Positions 1-9,600 of a stretch of 22,310 nucleotides of DNA are shown here, piece by piece. How positions within the stretch are numbered: the first letter of the stretch is position 1; each line of letters starts with the position of its first letter. The stretch lies in the NCBI GenBank assembly GCA_002887195.1, contig PJAB01000669.1, positions 1 through 22,310 of the forward strand. Direction: 5' to 3'. The notes under the pieces were generated by a model that worked only from the letters and a program-made list of their open reading frames with translations, was not told the DNA's origin and did no database searches. Origin of the DNA: Chrysochromulina parva. Taxonomy: Eukaryota > Haptophyta > Prymnesiales > Chrysochromulinaceae. A program made the position numbers and the translations under genes.

Positions 1-101
1 TGATGGCCTCCCTCATCAGGTGACGCATGCACACTTCCTCTCCCTCTGCACCCCATCAGCCTAATTGAGTCTGATGGCATGCTGATGGCCTCCCTCATCA
101 G
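1..101 (+). other. Partial last intron of the first gene, with duplicated exon edge
   Basis: The interval ends in CTGATGGCCTCCCTCATCAG immediately before the reading frame that opens at 102. The same 3' terminus followed by the first bases of the exon also occurs at 1-52, so a decoy acceptor lies 82 bp upstream of the presumed real one. The frame of the exon is closed by TGA at 72-74, which supports an intron here. The donor lies outside the window. Confidence 0.65.
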
Positions 102-134
102 GTGACGCATGCACACTTCCGATCCCTCTGCACC
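1..134 (+). repeat. 82-bp tandem duplication across an intron-exon junction
   Basis: Bases 1-52 and 83-134 match at 50 of 52 positions; the only differences are the two bases at 39-40 versus 121-122. Each copy holds the intron 3' terminus plus the first 33 bases of the exon. The first copy begins at the window edge, so further copies may lie upstream. Confidence 0.9.
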
Positions 135-722
135 GCAACTATGCCGCTCCTCCGCTCTCTCAACGGCGCCGAAATCACGCGAGATGAGCGCGAGGCCGCC
201 GAGGGCGAGTGGCGCCGTCTCAAGCGCCTCTACTCGATGGCCCGCAACACGTTGCATGCAAGGCATGCGCCGCTGCCGTTACTGCATGCAATGAGCATCT
301 TCGACGGGCCGACCGACACAGGCGCCGGCGCTCGAGACGGCGCTCGTGCCGGCGGAAGTGGTGCCGCCGTCACGAGCGCCGTCACGAGCGCCGCGCGCCA
401 TGCTGCTGGCGCGCCCGCGCCCGCGCCCGCGTCCGCCGGCGCTCGTGACGGCGCTCTTTCCGGTACGTCCTCACGGGAGATCCAATCTCCGCCCGCGCAG
501 CTCGCCGCCGCCTTCGTCGATCGCGTGCTCGAGCATGCCTTGGCCGTGGATGAGAAGATCTCGCAGCTGAATACGGCGTGGCCGCACATCGTGGCCACGT
601 ACCAGGCGCGCGTGCACGCGGAGGTGGTCGACCGTTCCCTCTTCCTCCGCCGGTACCAAGCGGCGGCGAGCGGCAGTGATGAGGGTGCGACGCTCGCGCT
701 GCCCGAGATGCCCACCGCCTAG
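102..722 (+). CDS. 3' exon of an unrecognised protein (5' partial)
   Basis: This is the last exon of a gene that begins before the window; it is read from GTG after a CAG acceptor, not from a start codon, and ends at TAG 720-722. The 206 residues fall into three parts. A helical, charged N-terminal part of about 70 residues contains the segment EAAEGEWRRLKRLY. An Ala/Gly/Pro-rich linker covers about residues 74-122. A helical C-terminal part covers about 127-200 and includes VDEKISQLNTAWPHI. I do not recognise the family. The helix-linker-helix pattern would suit a subunit of a larger complex, but that is inference. The linker DNA carries large inverted repeats (327-456). Intron phase 0 is assumed. 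Confidence 0.55.
   Translation: MTHAHFRSLCTATMPLLRSLNGAEITRDEREAAEGEWRRLKRLYSMARNTLHARHAPLPLLHAMSIFDGPTDTGAGARDGARAGGSGAAVTSAVTSAARHAAGAPAPAPASAGARDGALSGTSSREIQSPPAQLAAAFVDRVLEHALAVDEKISQLNTAWPHIVATYQARVHAEVVDRSLFLRRYQAAASGSDEGATLALPEMPTA
327..456. repeat. Three-arm inverted repeat inside a coding exon
   Basis: The 19-nt arm at 374-392 (GAGCGCCGTCACGAGCGCC) is the exact reverse complement of 438-456. It is also an 18/19 reverse complement of 327-345. Inside the 374-456 hairpin, 393-399 and 408-414 form a further perfect 7-bp stem. The middle arm can pair with either neighbour but not both. The DNA encodes the low-complexity linker of the first protein. Confidence 0.85.
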
Positions 723-1417
723 GGACTTGAAAAGATCGTGCGGAGATGCCCACCGCCCTGATGCGTACAAGATAGTACAGTATGCCTCGCCGATCACATG
801 TGGTCGAGTCCTCTCCCGCGCGTGGCCTCACGGACCGCCCCGCTCGCGTTTTACTCGCGTTTTGGCCGCGACGTCTTCGTCCGTCGTCTCCAGTACTCAC
901 CGTCGTTTGGGCTATTGGGCACTTGAGGACGCTGAGTCCCCTGCCACCTGAGGCTGAGCCTCCGCGCGGGCTCGCAGCGTGTTCCTCGATATTACACGAT
1001 ATAGTCGACAGGATAGTCGATTGCAATATTAAGTTTCTAGTTTCTCAGCTTAGTTTCTACGATTCGGTGGGCACACAACGACACGTGCAGCGGTCCACTG
1101 TGGGCTTAGCGCTTACACTTCACTCGAGGACGAGGTGTCGAGGACGCTCGTCGAGAACATTGTCAACACGTGCGTTACTTTGCTGGCGTGAGGCGTGCGG
1201 GATGAAAATCCCACGATGGTCGATGATCTCTTTTCCGCCATGCAACAGTTTTTGCGACCAAGGGGTAATCTCCCGGTGGGCTCCGAGACCGCGATGGCGC
1301 GAGGTTTCGCATCTAAAGGCTCGCTGCGACGCGAAGTCGCATCGCGCGGTCGACGAGGCTGCCCTACGCTCGCTCCGGCACGACTAGACTGGAGGTAAGG
1401 CCGTCGGCGCTGTGACC
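723..1417. other. Intergenic region upstream of the SERF-like gene
   Basis: No convincing gene is seen over about 695 bp. It contains a second copy of GAGATGCCCACCGCC (706-720, again at about 743-757) just after the stop of the first gene. It also contains an AT-richer patch at about 985-1060 with two ATAGTCGA motifs and repeated TTTCT. A coding-like stretch occurs at 1054-1398 (listed separately). A consensus donor AG|GTAAGG lies at 1392-1399, 24 bp before the next ATG, so a 5' UTR exon is possible. Confidence 0.5.
1054..1398 (+). other. Coding-like stretch interrupted by one in-frame TGA
   Basis: One frame is open from 1054 to 1398 except for TGA at 1189-1191. Before the TGA it reads an amphipathic segment, LEDEVSRTLVENIVNTCV, that resembles a histone-fold alpha-2 helix as in TAF12/TAF13-type proteins. 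After the TGA it continues RDENPTMVDDLFSAMQQF and then a basic tail. It could be an unrecognised exon with a donor at GC|GTGAGG (1187), a decayed gene, a UGA recoding site or chance. I cannot choose, so I do not call it a CDS. Confidence 0.25.
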
Positions 1418-2170
1418 ATGGGTGGTGGCAACGCCCAGAAGTCGGCGATGGCGCGCGAGCGCAATGCGGCCAAGGCGGCCGCGGAAGGATCGGGCGGTGG
1501 TGGCGCTGCGGGCATGAAGTCCCGCCAAGCGGATGCAAGTGTCCACGCCGCTGCTATGGCTGCGCGCGCGGAGAAGAATGATGCCCGCGCTGCGCGCGAA
1601 GCCGCGAAGAAGGCGGCGGAGGACGCGCTCAACGCGAAGTCTGCCAAGTTGGCGAAGGCGGCGGGCGACGCTGGAGCTGGCCTGCAAAGCGGCAGCGCTT
1701 CGAAGGATAAGAAGGCGGCGGCGGCGGCAGCGCTCGCAGCCCTCATGGCCCCGGCCCCGAAGAAGGAGAAGAAGAAGAAGGAGGAGAAGAAGCAGGGGGA
1801 GGAAGAGGAGGGCAAGGAGGACAAGGAGGAGGAGGAGGAGGAGGCTGGTGCGCAGAACGATGAGGGGGCGGAGGACGAGGCAGGCGACGAGGCTGAAGGT
1901 GATGATGCGGATGCGATGGACGAGGAAGCGTCGGTGGAGATCCCACAGCGCGTCTACACACCCGAGCAGCTCGCACAGAAGCAGGCGCAGAAGGCAAAGG
2001 CGGAGGTCGTGATGGCCGAGCGCATCGCCCAGTCAGCGGCGAAGGCGGAGGCGGCGGACATCGCGGCCAAGACGGCTACAATCAAGGCGGCCCTCACCAA
2101 AGCCGGCAAGGCGGCGACGCTCAAAGAGGCCGAGCTCGACACGTTGCTTGCGGCGGCCGGCTTCGTGTGA
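1418..2170 (+). CDS. SERF/At2g23090-like charged protein
   Basis: This 250-residue protein starts MGGGNAQKSAMARERN, the conserved N-terminal signature of the SERF / At2g23090-like family (small, basic, often nucleolar or RNA-binding proteins). ATG 1418 is chosen because it gives this signature exactly and sits in a good context (ACCATGG); an in-frame GTG two codons upstream is ignored. The rest is unusual for the family. It has an Ala/Lys-rich helical stretch to about residue 108, then a Lys-rich block and a strongly acidic block (about 111-170), and an Ala/Lys/Glu helix to the C-terminus. Family members are usually under 100 residues, so this is a long, low-complexity extension. The role is inferred only from the N-terminus. 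No introns are visible. Confidence 0.75.
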   Translation: MGGGNAQKSAMARERNAAKAAAEGSGGGGAAGMKSRQADASVHAAAMAARAEKNDARAAREAAKKAAEDALNAKSAKLAKAAGDAGAGLQSGSASKDKKAAAAAALAALMAPAPKKEKKKKEEKKQGEEEEGKEDKEEEEEEAGAQNDEGAEDEAGDEAEGDDADAMDEEASVEIPQRVYTPEQLAQKQAQKAKAEVVMAERIAQSAAKAEAADIAAKTATIKAALTKAGKAATLKEAELDTLLAAAGFV

Positions 2171-2760
2171 GCGACCCTTCTGTTCGTTGCTCTCCACGAT
2201 AGTGGCCCAGAGAGAGAAAGAGAGAGACGACAGAGCGCGCGGCGCAGCGAAAGTGCCGCTGTGGGGTGAATGGCGGTGGCTAAGATACTGTCATGTTATC
2301 GCTGCGTGTACGCGACAGTGAGTCAAGACAGTGAGAGAGGCCACACGACACACAGTGAATTAGACGAATCATCGATGCCAGACGCGCGTTAGACGCGCGG
2401 ACACCGACGTCATTTCACATCGCACCATTCTCAGGCTTTCCACACACGGCGCGCCACATCGTAGGGCGTAGGGCGGCCAAGGCCGCGCTCCCGGCCGCGG
2501 CAGCCTCGGCACTCGCCCATCACTTGTCGCTTGAGCACGCCGCGTCGACGCGGGCCCCAGCCCCGCAGGCACCGGTGCGGTGCACGAAACGGCGTGATCA
2601 CGCGCGCGGCACACACACGTATCTACCCGCGTCGAGTCACACACAGCTATTTGCGGTTCAGAACCGCCGCTCGGTTGTGTGAGCTGGCAGTGACGCTGCC
2701 GTCCTACCTGCCGTCCCAACTCACGAACGTCGAGTCAGTCGCCCCCGCTAGCCCCGGATT

Positions 2761-2807
2761 TCCCCCCCACCCCCCCCCTCCCCTATCCCTCCCCTTTTCC
2801 CATCCCA
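2761..2807 (-). other. G-rich tract, potential G-quadruplex
   Basis: On the minus strand, the sense strand of the HECT transcript, this tract has at least five runs of three or more G separated by short spacers. It lies about 150 nt beyond the HECT stop codon. A role in transcript-end formation is inference. Confidence 0.7.
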
Positions 2808-2888
2808 TCATAACCACTGGCCGTAACTGCCACCTAACCGCCGCCCTTGAATCCGCCCCGTGCAAGGCCCCTCAGCGAGGCGTCTAGT

Positions 2889-2949
2889 GACCATGTGAGG
2901 GGCCATGTGAGGGGCCATGTGGGGGGCCATGTGAGTGGCCATGTGAGGA
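2889..2949. repeat. 12-13 bp tandem array GGCCATGTGAGG
   Basis: Five imperfect units with core CCATGTGAGGGG lie immediately 3' of the HECT stop codon, probably in the 3' UTR. The length and GC content resemble the arrays inside the introns of the same gene, but the core differs (CCATGTGA rather than CCATCAG). Confidence 0.9.
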
Positions 2950-2953
2950 GTCC

Positions 2954-5900
2954 TCAGCGATGGGTCTGTTCATGCAGCCCGCCCTTCTCCATGTTGGCAA
3001 AGGCTTCCTGAAGCCCAGCATGCAATGCCTCGGCGCTCGTGTATTCAGGGAGGCTCAGTGTCGCCGTGCACGTGTGGGAGGTGGGCGTAGGCGTGTCACA
3101 TGGCCGGTAGTAGCCGACTGTCGTAACCGCCGCGCCGCCGCGGGCGTCTCCGGGGCACCCCCCTGCGTCTGGTGCGTCCGTTGCCGCAGCGGTTAGGTCG
3201 GCGGGGCTCGTGAACTTAACTTTGACGAAATCGTCCGCATGCAGATCACGCACGCCGTGGCGGCGCAGCTCTTCGAGCGTGAATGTGCTCTGATGGCGTA
3301 GCGCCATCGCGAGCGCAGCCGAGTGCAGCTCGCGCCCAGCAGGCGGTGTGTCGTCGGGGCAGCGAGACCATCGAAGCCCAATCGATTCGAGGCGGTGCAC
3401 CTGATGAAGAGCGTCATCAGACGCACTCAGACGCACTCAAGGGCAAGCCGAGGCCACGGAGAACGAATCGAGAACGAATCGACATGTTTCACCGAGATGG
3501 CGAGGGCCTTGAGCTCAACGGGCGGCAGGTGCGGCGTGCGGGCAATCAAGTACAATCAAGTGCAATCAATTGCAATCAAGTGCAATCACCGAGATGGCGA
3601 GGGCCTTGAGCCCAACGGGCGGCAGGTGCGGGCACGCGGAGACAAAGGTGAGGAACTTCGCCCTACCCGCCTCGTCCATCCTCATGAGCTCTGACACGAG
3701 CAACGCGTACCTGATGCGGAAGGAATCAAGAGGGGCGATGGCCAATCAGCGGCCATCGGCGGCCATCGGCGGCCATCAGCGGCCATCTGTGGCCATCAGG
3801 GGCCATCAGGGGCCATCAGAGGCACTCGGGGGAAGCGCGCACGTGGGAGACTCTCTCGTGTACGGAGCCGCCGGCTGGAGCGCGGCACGCAGCTCGGCCT
3901 CCGACCAGGGGGCGATCGTGCTGGTCCCACAGAGCATCGTCTGGAGCTCGGGCAGTGTGAACGGCGCGAGAAGAATCTCGGGCGACGAGCACAAGTCCTC
4001 AATGCCCGCACGAAAGGCTGCCGCTTGGCGAGCGACGCCGTCCTGGAGCCAGAGCTGCGCGACCTTGGAGACGTAGTCGCTCAGGGTGTGAATGGTCACC
4101 TCGCGCGGGGTGTGAAGCGCACCGGCGTCTTCGTCCCTCCCGGTATAGCTCAGGGGCGTCTGCGTGAGCGCACAGGTACACATCGGATGCGCACGCAACC
4201 ATCAGTAGGCCATTGACGAGACTCGTCGGCGAGACTCATCAGTAAGCAATTGACGAGACTCGTCGGCGCCGCATGGGCACTCGACGGCACACGCACCTGC
4301 GTGAGCGGACACACGAAGGCCTCGAGATCGAGAGCTCCGCGTAACGACAAAGGCATCGCCATGCCTAATTTGGATTGACCAAACTCGGCCTCCGCCTCGA
4401 GATCGTATCTGCGCTGGCGCTCCATCTCGCTGATCTGGCCGGCGGCGCACGCAGCGTCGTACTGGGCGAGTCTGCCCACCACAGCGGCATAGGCTGAGAG
4501 GCGCCCCCCCGTTTCTGTCGGGGGGGGCAGCGCAGCGTACGAGAGAGACCCTCCGCGGACCAAATGCAAAAAGTGCATCGAGAGCGGCAGAGGTACGATG
4601 AAACCGTCGCGGCATGCCGCCGCCATCAGCCGACCGAGGAAGCGAAAGCGCGCACAGACTGCCGCGACACGGGCTGGCGGGGCCGTCGCGGGCAGTGGCA
4701 GTGGGAACAGGGCGCCCGAGTGGCGTACGTACCTGATGAGGGGGGCAATCAACGGAGATGAGGGGGGGGGGCACTCAGAGGTACTTGAGAGAGAGAGAGA
4801 GAGATAGGCAATCAGGAGGTTCTCGAGAGGTCATCAAGAGGCCATAAAGCCGTGCTCGAGAGGCAATCAGTGCTACACGCACTCGTGATCAGTGCCTGAT
4901 GAAGGAGGGCAATCAGTGCTGCACGCACTCGTCATCAGTGCCTGATGAAGGAGGGCAATCAGTGCTGCACGCACTCGTCATCAGTGCCTGAGCTCCCTTC
5001 GACGATCCAGAGCGGAAGCGCAGCATGTCCCGCCGCCTTGAGCAACTCATCTGCCACTGACGAGTAGAAGTTCTGGGTCACGCCCGATCCAAAGCCGCTC
5101 TCGCCCTCGAATTGCACCTGTAATCAGAGCGTCATCCGAGCGTCATCAGAGCGTCATCAGAGGCACTCAAGAGGCACTCAAGAGGCACTCAAGAAGCAAA
5201 GACGAACCTCGAGCGATCGTCGCGTCTTGGACTCTGCTTGGCGAGCCATCAGCTTCTCAGCCATCGGCAGGAGCTCTGAGCGATGCACGCGCGCAATGAT
5301 AGAGGAGAGGCCGCCGCCGTGACGCCACTTATCCATCTCTTCCTGCCAAACGGGGACGGGAGGCCGCACTCAGTGGCACTCAGTGGGCCCGCAGCAGCCA
5401 TTAACGACACTAACTTGCAATCCGGGAGGCAATCCGGGAGGCAATCAGGGAGGCAATCGGCAATCAACGACACGAACCTGTACATCAAAGATGACACGCG
5501 AGACGCGCTCGCCGCGCCCTCCGCCTCCGATGGCTGCGAGCGCCGCCATCGCGCCGCTCGGCAATCCCAGATGAGAAGGCAAGGCCGCCGCCACGGCCGC
5601 TTCGAGCATGTCTTTCTCGACGGTATACGCGGCCCGCAGCTCTGCGACGGCGTCCATTTGGGTCCAATGGAGCGCACGCGAAGTGCCAAAGGCGGAGGCG
5701 CGAACGTACATGGCGCGCGAGTGGTGCGAGAAGAGCGTTGGGCAGCGATGGACCAGCACGGGCAACCATTTGGGCAAGGCGCCCGAGACGACCCATAAGG
5801 AATGGTGCAGCTGCAGCGTGAGCTTCTCGGAGAGGCGCGCGGAGACAAAGAGCGAAGCGACCGACGTGTCGGAGGCACGCGTCGCGTCGGGCGCGTCGTG

Positions 5901-6536
5901 TCGGGCGCCCAAGCTGCCCAGGTGCAGCCGCCGTTCGAGTAGCCAGAGCAGCATGAGTGCATCGGCGCACTGCTGCTGCTCTTCCGCAAACGCGCTGTCC
6001 TGAGCAGCCTCGCGCGCCATCTCGAGCGTTGCGACGCGCGCGCGCGCGCCGTCATGGGCGCCGTCACCCTCGTCCTGGTCCTCGTCCTCGTCCTCGTCCC
6101 CCCAGCCCGTCGCCAGCTGCGGCATGCATGCCATCTGACGAAACTCAGCACGCAGCGCCGCCACCTCGGCCACGCTCGGCAGCGAGGGCGGGGTCTCGCT
6201 CACCAACGGCATCGAGCCGACGCGCTGTACCGGCGGGAGTGCTGGGCGCGCATCTGCGGCCACCGCGGCCGCCCGGACCAGCGCAGCGGCCGCCTCGACC
6301 GCGGCAGATCGGCGGCAGATCGGCAGATTCGCGCCAGATGCGATCGCGGCAGATGAGATTGCGGCAGATGAGATCGGGGCAGATTGGCTCCCCAGGGGGG
6401 TGATGTCGCCACCGTCGCCGCCGCCGCCGCCGCCACCGTCGCCGCCGCTACCCCCGCTACCGCCGCTACCGCCGCCGTCGTCGGGGCCGCCACCTGCATC
6501 TCTGAGGGAGAGCTCGATGGCTCGCCTCATTTCTGC

Positions 6537-6624
<88 letters not shown>

Positions 6625-9600
6625 CCCTCCTCCGGAGGCTCATTCATCTCATAATCCCGAGTTTCATCCCGAGGTTCATCCCGAGGTGCACCCATCTCAT
6701 CATCTCGAGGTCCGCCTCTCTGACGTTCGAGCGCCGTGCCGGGCGCCCCGCCGCCCGACAGCCGCTCGAGCCGCTCGATTGCCGCGTGCCGAGCCGCCGC
6801 CTGTCGTAATCGCTGCGCCCCCTCGCGCACAGCTACCTGCCGATCCGCGCCCGTCGAGACCTCAATCGAGTAGTAGAGATGGTTTAGTGAGGTCGGTGCG
6901 GTCGCCGCAGGGCCCGCCGCGCCACGTAACTCCTCCAGAGCATGCAACAACGTCTGGTCATCAGCGAAGAGGACGCCCTTCATGAAGGCGACGGACTCGC
7001 CACTGGGCCCATCGAGTGCTTGGGGCGGCGCGGTCTCGGTGCCCAGCCCATACCATCGGACCGCGAGCTCCATTGGCTGGATATCGAACGTGTTGATGAC
7101 CTGATGAGGGAGGTCATCAGACGCACTCAGACGCAGACGCACTCAGTCGCATCGGCTGGCGGATGAGCCTTAATGAAGGGCATGCCGGCGCCTTGATGAG
7201 CCTTAATCAAGGGCATGCCGGCGGATGAGCCGTTCACCATCGAGATCGCTCACGTGCAATCAGGGGTCATCAGGGGTCATCCGGGGTCATCAGGGGTTCA
7301 TTACCATCGAGGTCGCGCCCTCGCCCATGCCGAGGTCCATCGGGTCGCTCAAGTGCAACCCGTCAAAGGCTGTGAAGGGGCTGCGCTCCGGCGACACAGA
7401 GAAGTTGGCCACCTCGGCCGCCGAGAGACGCTCGACGGGTGGGCGCCGCCCTTCATGGAACGCCGAAAACTCTCGGAAAATCATCGGGGGCGCCGGGGGG
7501 TCAGTGGGGCGTCGGCCGCTGCCTGGCGTCTCGCCCTCTTCGGCGCCCTCGTCGTCTTCGGGATTGGGCGGCGAGCGCAGGCGCCGCGCACTCACGCGCG
7601 TCTCGAAACGACCGTCGTCGTACACGACCGCGTACTTGGGCGACGCGCTCGCGACGGCGCCTTGGGCTGCCGGCTCGAGAGCATCGACGATCGTCGCGCC
7701 CTGCCACTCCCCGCGTGAACGCACCTCGACGTGTGTGAAGAGCTCTCGCCGGGGCGATGGTGGCGCCTCCGCCATCACCATCTCGGCCACCAACACGCCC
7801 TCGAGCACCGCGAGCAGCGTGACCGCGTCCTCGTACGTCTGCCGGCGCGCCACCACGGCGCTCCGAGTTTCGTCGAGCTCGCGCCGTAGCGAGCTCTCGA
7901 ATTCGTCAGAGCCGGCCCAGCCACGCTCCGGCCACGTGTAGTGCTGCCCGGAGCGCGGCCCCGAGGCATGCACCGCGCCGAGCGCCTGACGAATCACGTC
8001 TTTGGCGAATCCGAAAAAGTCGTCCACTTCAAACCCATCCGGGCAACGCACGACGACCGTGTGCACTGGAGCGTCGGCGTCGGCGGCGGGGTTGTCGGCT
8101 GCGCTGTCGGCCCCCGGATCCATCTCCTCGTCGTCCTCCTCCTCGTCGTCGGCGCCGCCGCCGAACGCTGCCTCGTCCCCCATGCCCATCATCTCGGCAT
8201 CCATGAGGGTCGCCGTCGCGCCCGTCGCGTCGAACGCGCCACCGCTCGTTTCCTGCGACGTCGCCGGCAGCTTGCACGCGCTCTGGAGGCTGGGCGGCGG
8301 CGGCCGGCGGCCGACGATGCGATAGTCGCGCGTCGCAAGCACGAGCTCGACGCGGCTGCCGTCCTCATAGAGCAGCCGATGGAGCAGGAGCCCCAGCGGC
8401 GTGGCACGTCGCCAGCGCTCAATCGTCGCGCGCCTGTACGGCTGGATCCCCTTGCCCGTGGCGGCGCCGGCGGCCAGCGACGGCCTCTCCTCGATGACAT
8501 GGTCCACCAGCCGTGCACAGAACGAGAGGTACGATGGATCGGCCGGCGCCGAGGTACACATGACGTAGTGCGCAAGCTGCCCCACGCGGAGCAGCCCATC
8601 CACGCAGAGAAGGCGCGGCGCCGTCGTGGGCACGATCTGCGGCGTGAGCGCCGTGCTGGGCTCCGTGCTGTCCAGCTGATGCAAGTGGAGCTGCACGTCG
8701 CCGTAGTCGTCCAGATGACCTTCCTCGACGCGCAAGCTCTCGGTGGCACAGATGACGTTGTGGAGCCGTCCAATCAGATGGCGCACACCCTGGCGCACAC
8801 CTGCGCGCTCCGGGTTCGCGCCGAACGCATCCAAGCCAAAGGCGCTCTCGAACGCGGCCCACGAGGCGCCCGGCATGGCGCTCTCGCCCTCGGCAGGCTC
8901 GAGATGGGCAGTCAACCAGGCGAGAGTCCCCGCCGCCCGCAGCTCGCACGCGGTTGGCGGCTCGGGCGCTTCTAACAGGGCCGCGAGGGCACGCACGCCC
9001 TGCGCAAAGTCGGCGCGCTTGAGCTCCATTAGCGCGCTGAGGCGTGGCTCCTGCTCTGGTGACACGGCGAGCGCCGTACCGAGCGCCGTACCGAGCGCCG
9101 TACCGAGCGCCAGCGGCGCGGCGGCGCCAGCGCCCCCGCCGCCAACTTGCTCCATCATGGACGCGTGCCTCGCGTGTGCAGCGGCCTTGACGGCGGCCGC
9201 GGCCGCAATGGCCGCCTCGTCCGCGGCGGCCGCTTCGGCGGCGGCGCGCGCAGCCGCCGCGTGCGCCTCCTCCCTCGCCGCGGCCACTTTGGCAGCGGCC
9301 TCCGCCTCCGCCTCGGGCCCCGCCTCCACCAGGGTCACCATCGGGCATGGCTCGACGTCTGGAGAGTTGTACCCCTCGCGGCCCCACTGGCCGGTAGGGG
9401 GCTCGGCGAGCGCCGCCCCGAGCGCCTCCCCGCTCCCGCTGAGGGCGCCGCACGAGTAGTACCAACCTTGCGTGGAGCCGTGGTCGTTGAGCTTCCAGTC
9501 CTTCTTGAAGTAGATGATCGCCGCGCCGCCCTCCTTCTTGTACAGAGGCCGGCCCTCGTGCTCGCGCGAGAAGGCATACGTGCCGTTGCACGACGCGCCC

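Larger units (their letters stand above)
2171..2953. other. Convergent intergenic region with G-quadruplex tract and repeat array
   Basis: It lies between the 3' end of the SERF-like gene and the 3' end of the HECT gene. A GA-rich patch is present at about 2207-2230. A C-rich/pyrimidine tract at 2761-2807 and a 12-13 bp tandem array at 2889-2949 are listed separately. I see no gene and no clear polyadenylation signal. Confidence 0.6.

Noticed and set aside
782..1387. 201-codon plus-strand open frame
   Set aside because: Arg-, Ser- and Cys-rich without recognisable motif, and it spans the AT-rich patch; treated as chance.
1394..1438. Intron GTAAGG...CCCAG removing the SERF-like start codon
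   Set aside because: It would delete the conserved MGGGNAQ signature; the donor is more likely unused or in a 5' UTR context.
3741..3830. CRISPR-like regular array
   Set aside because: Units are 10 bp with no spacers, lie inside a spliceosomal intron and no cas genes are present.
4976..4991. GC-AG intron with donor CTCAG|GCACTG for HECT intron 6
   Set aside because: It leaves phase 1, which does not match the phase-2 acceptor needed for the HECT frame; the GT donor at 4974 fits.
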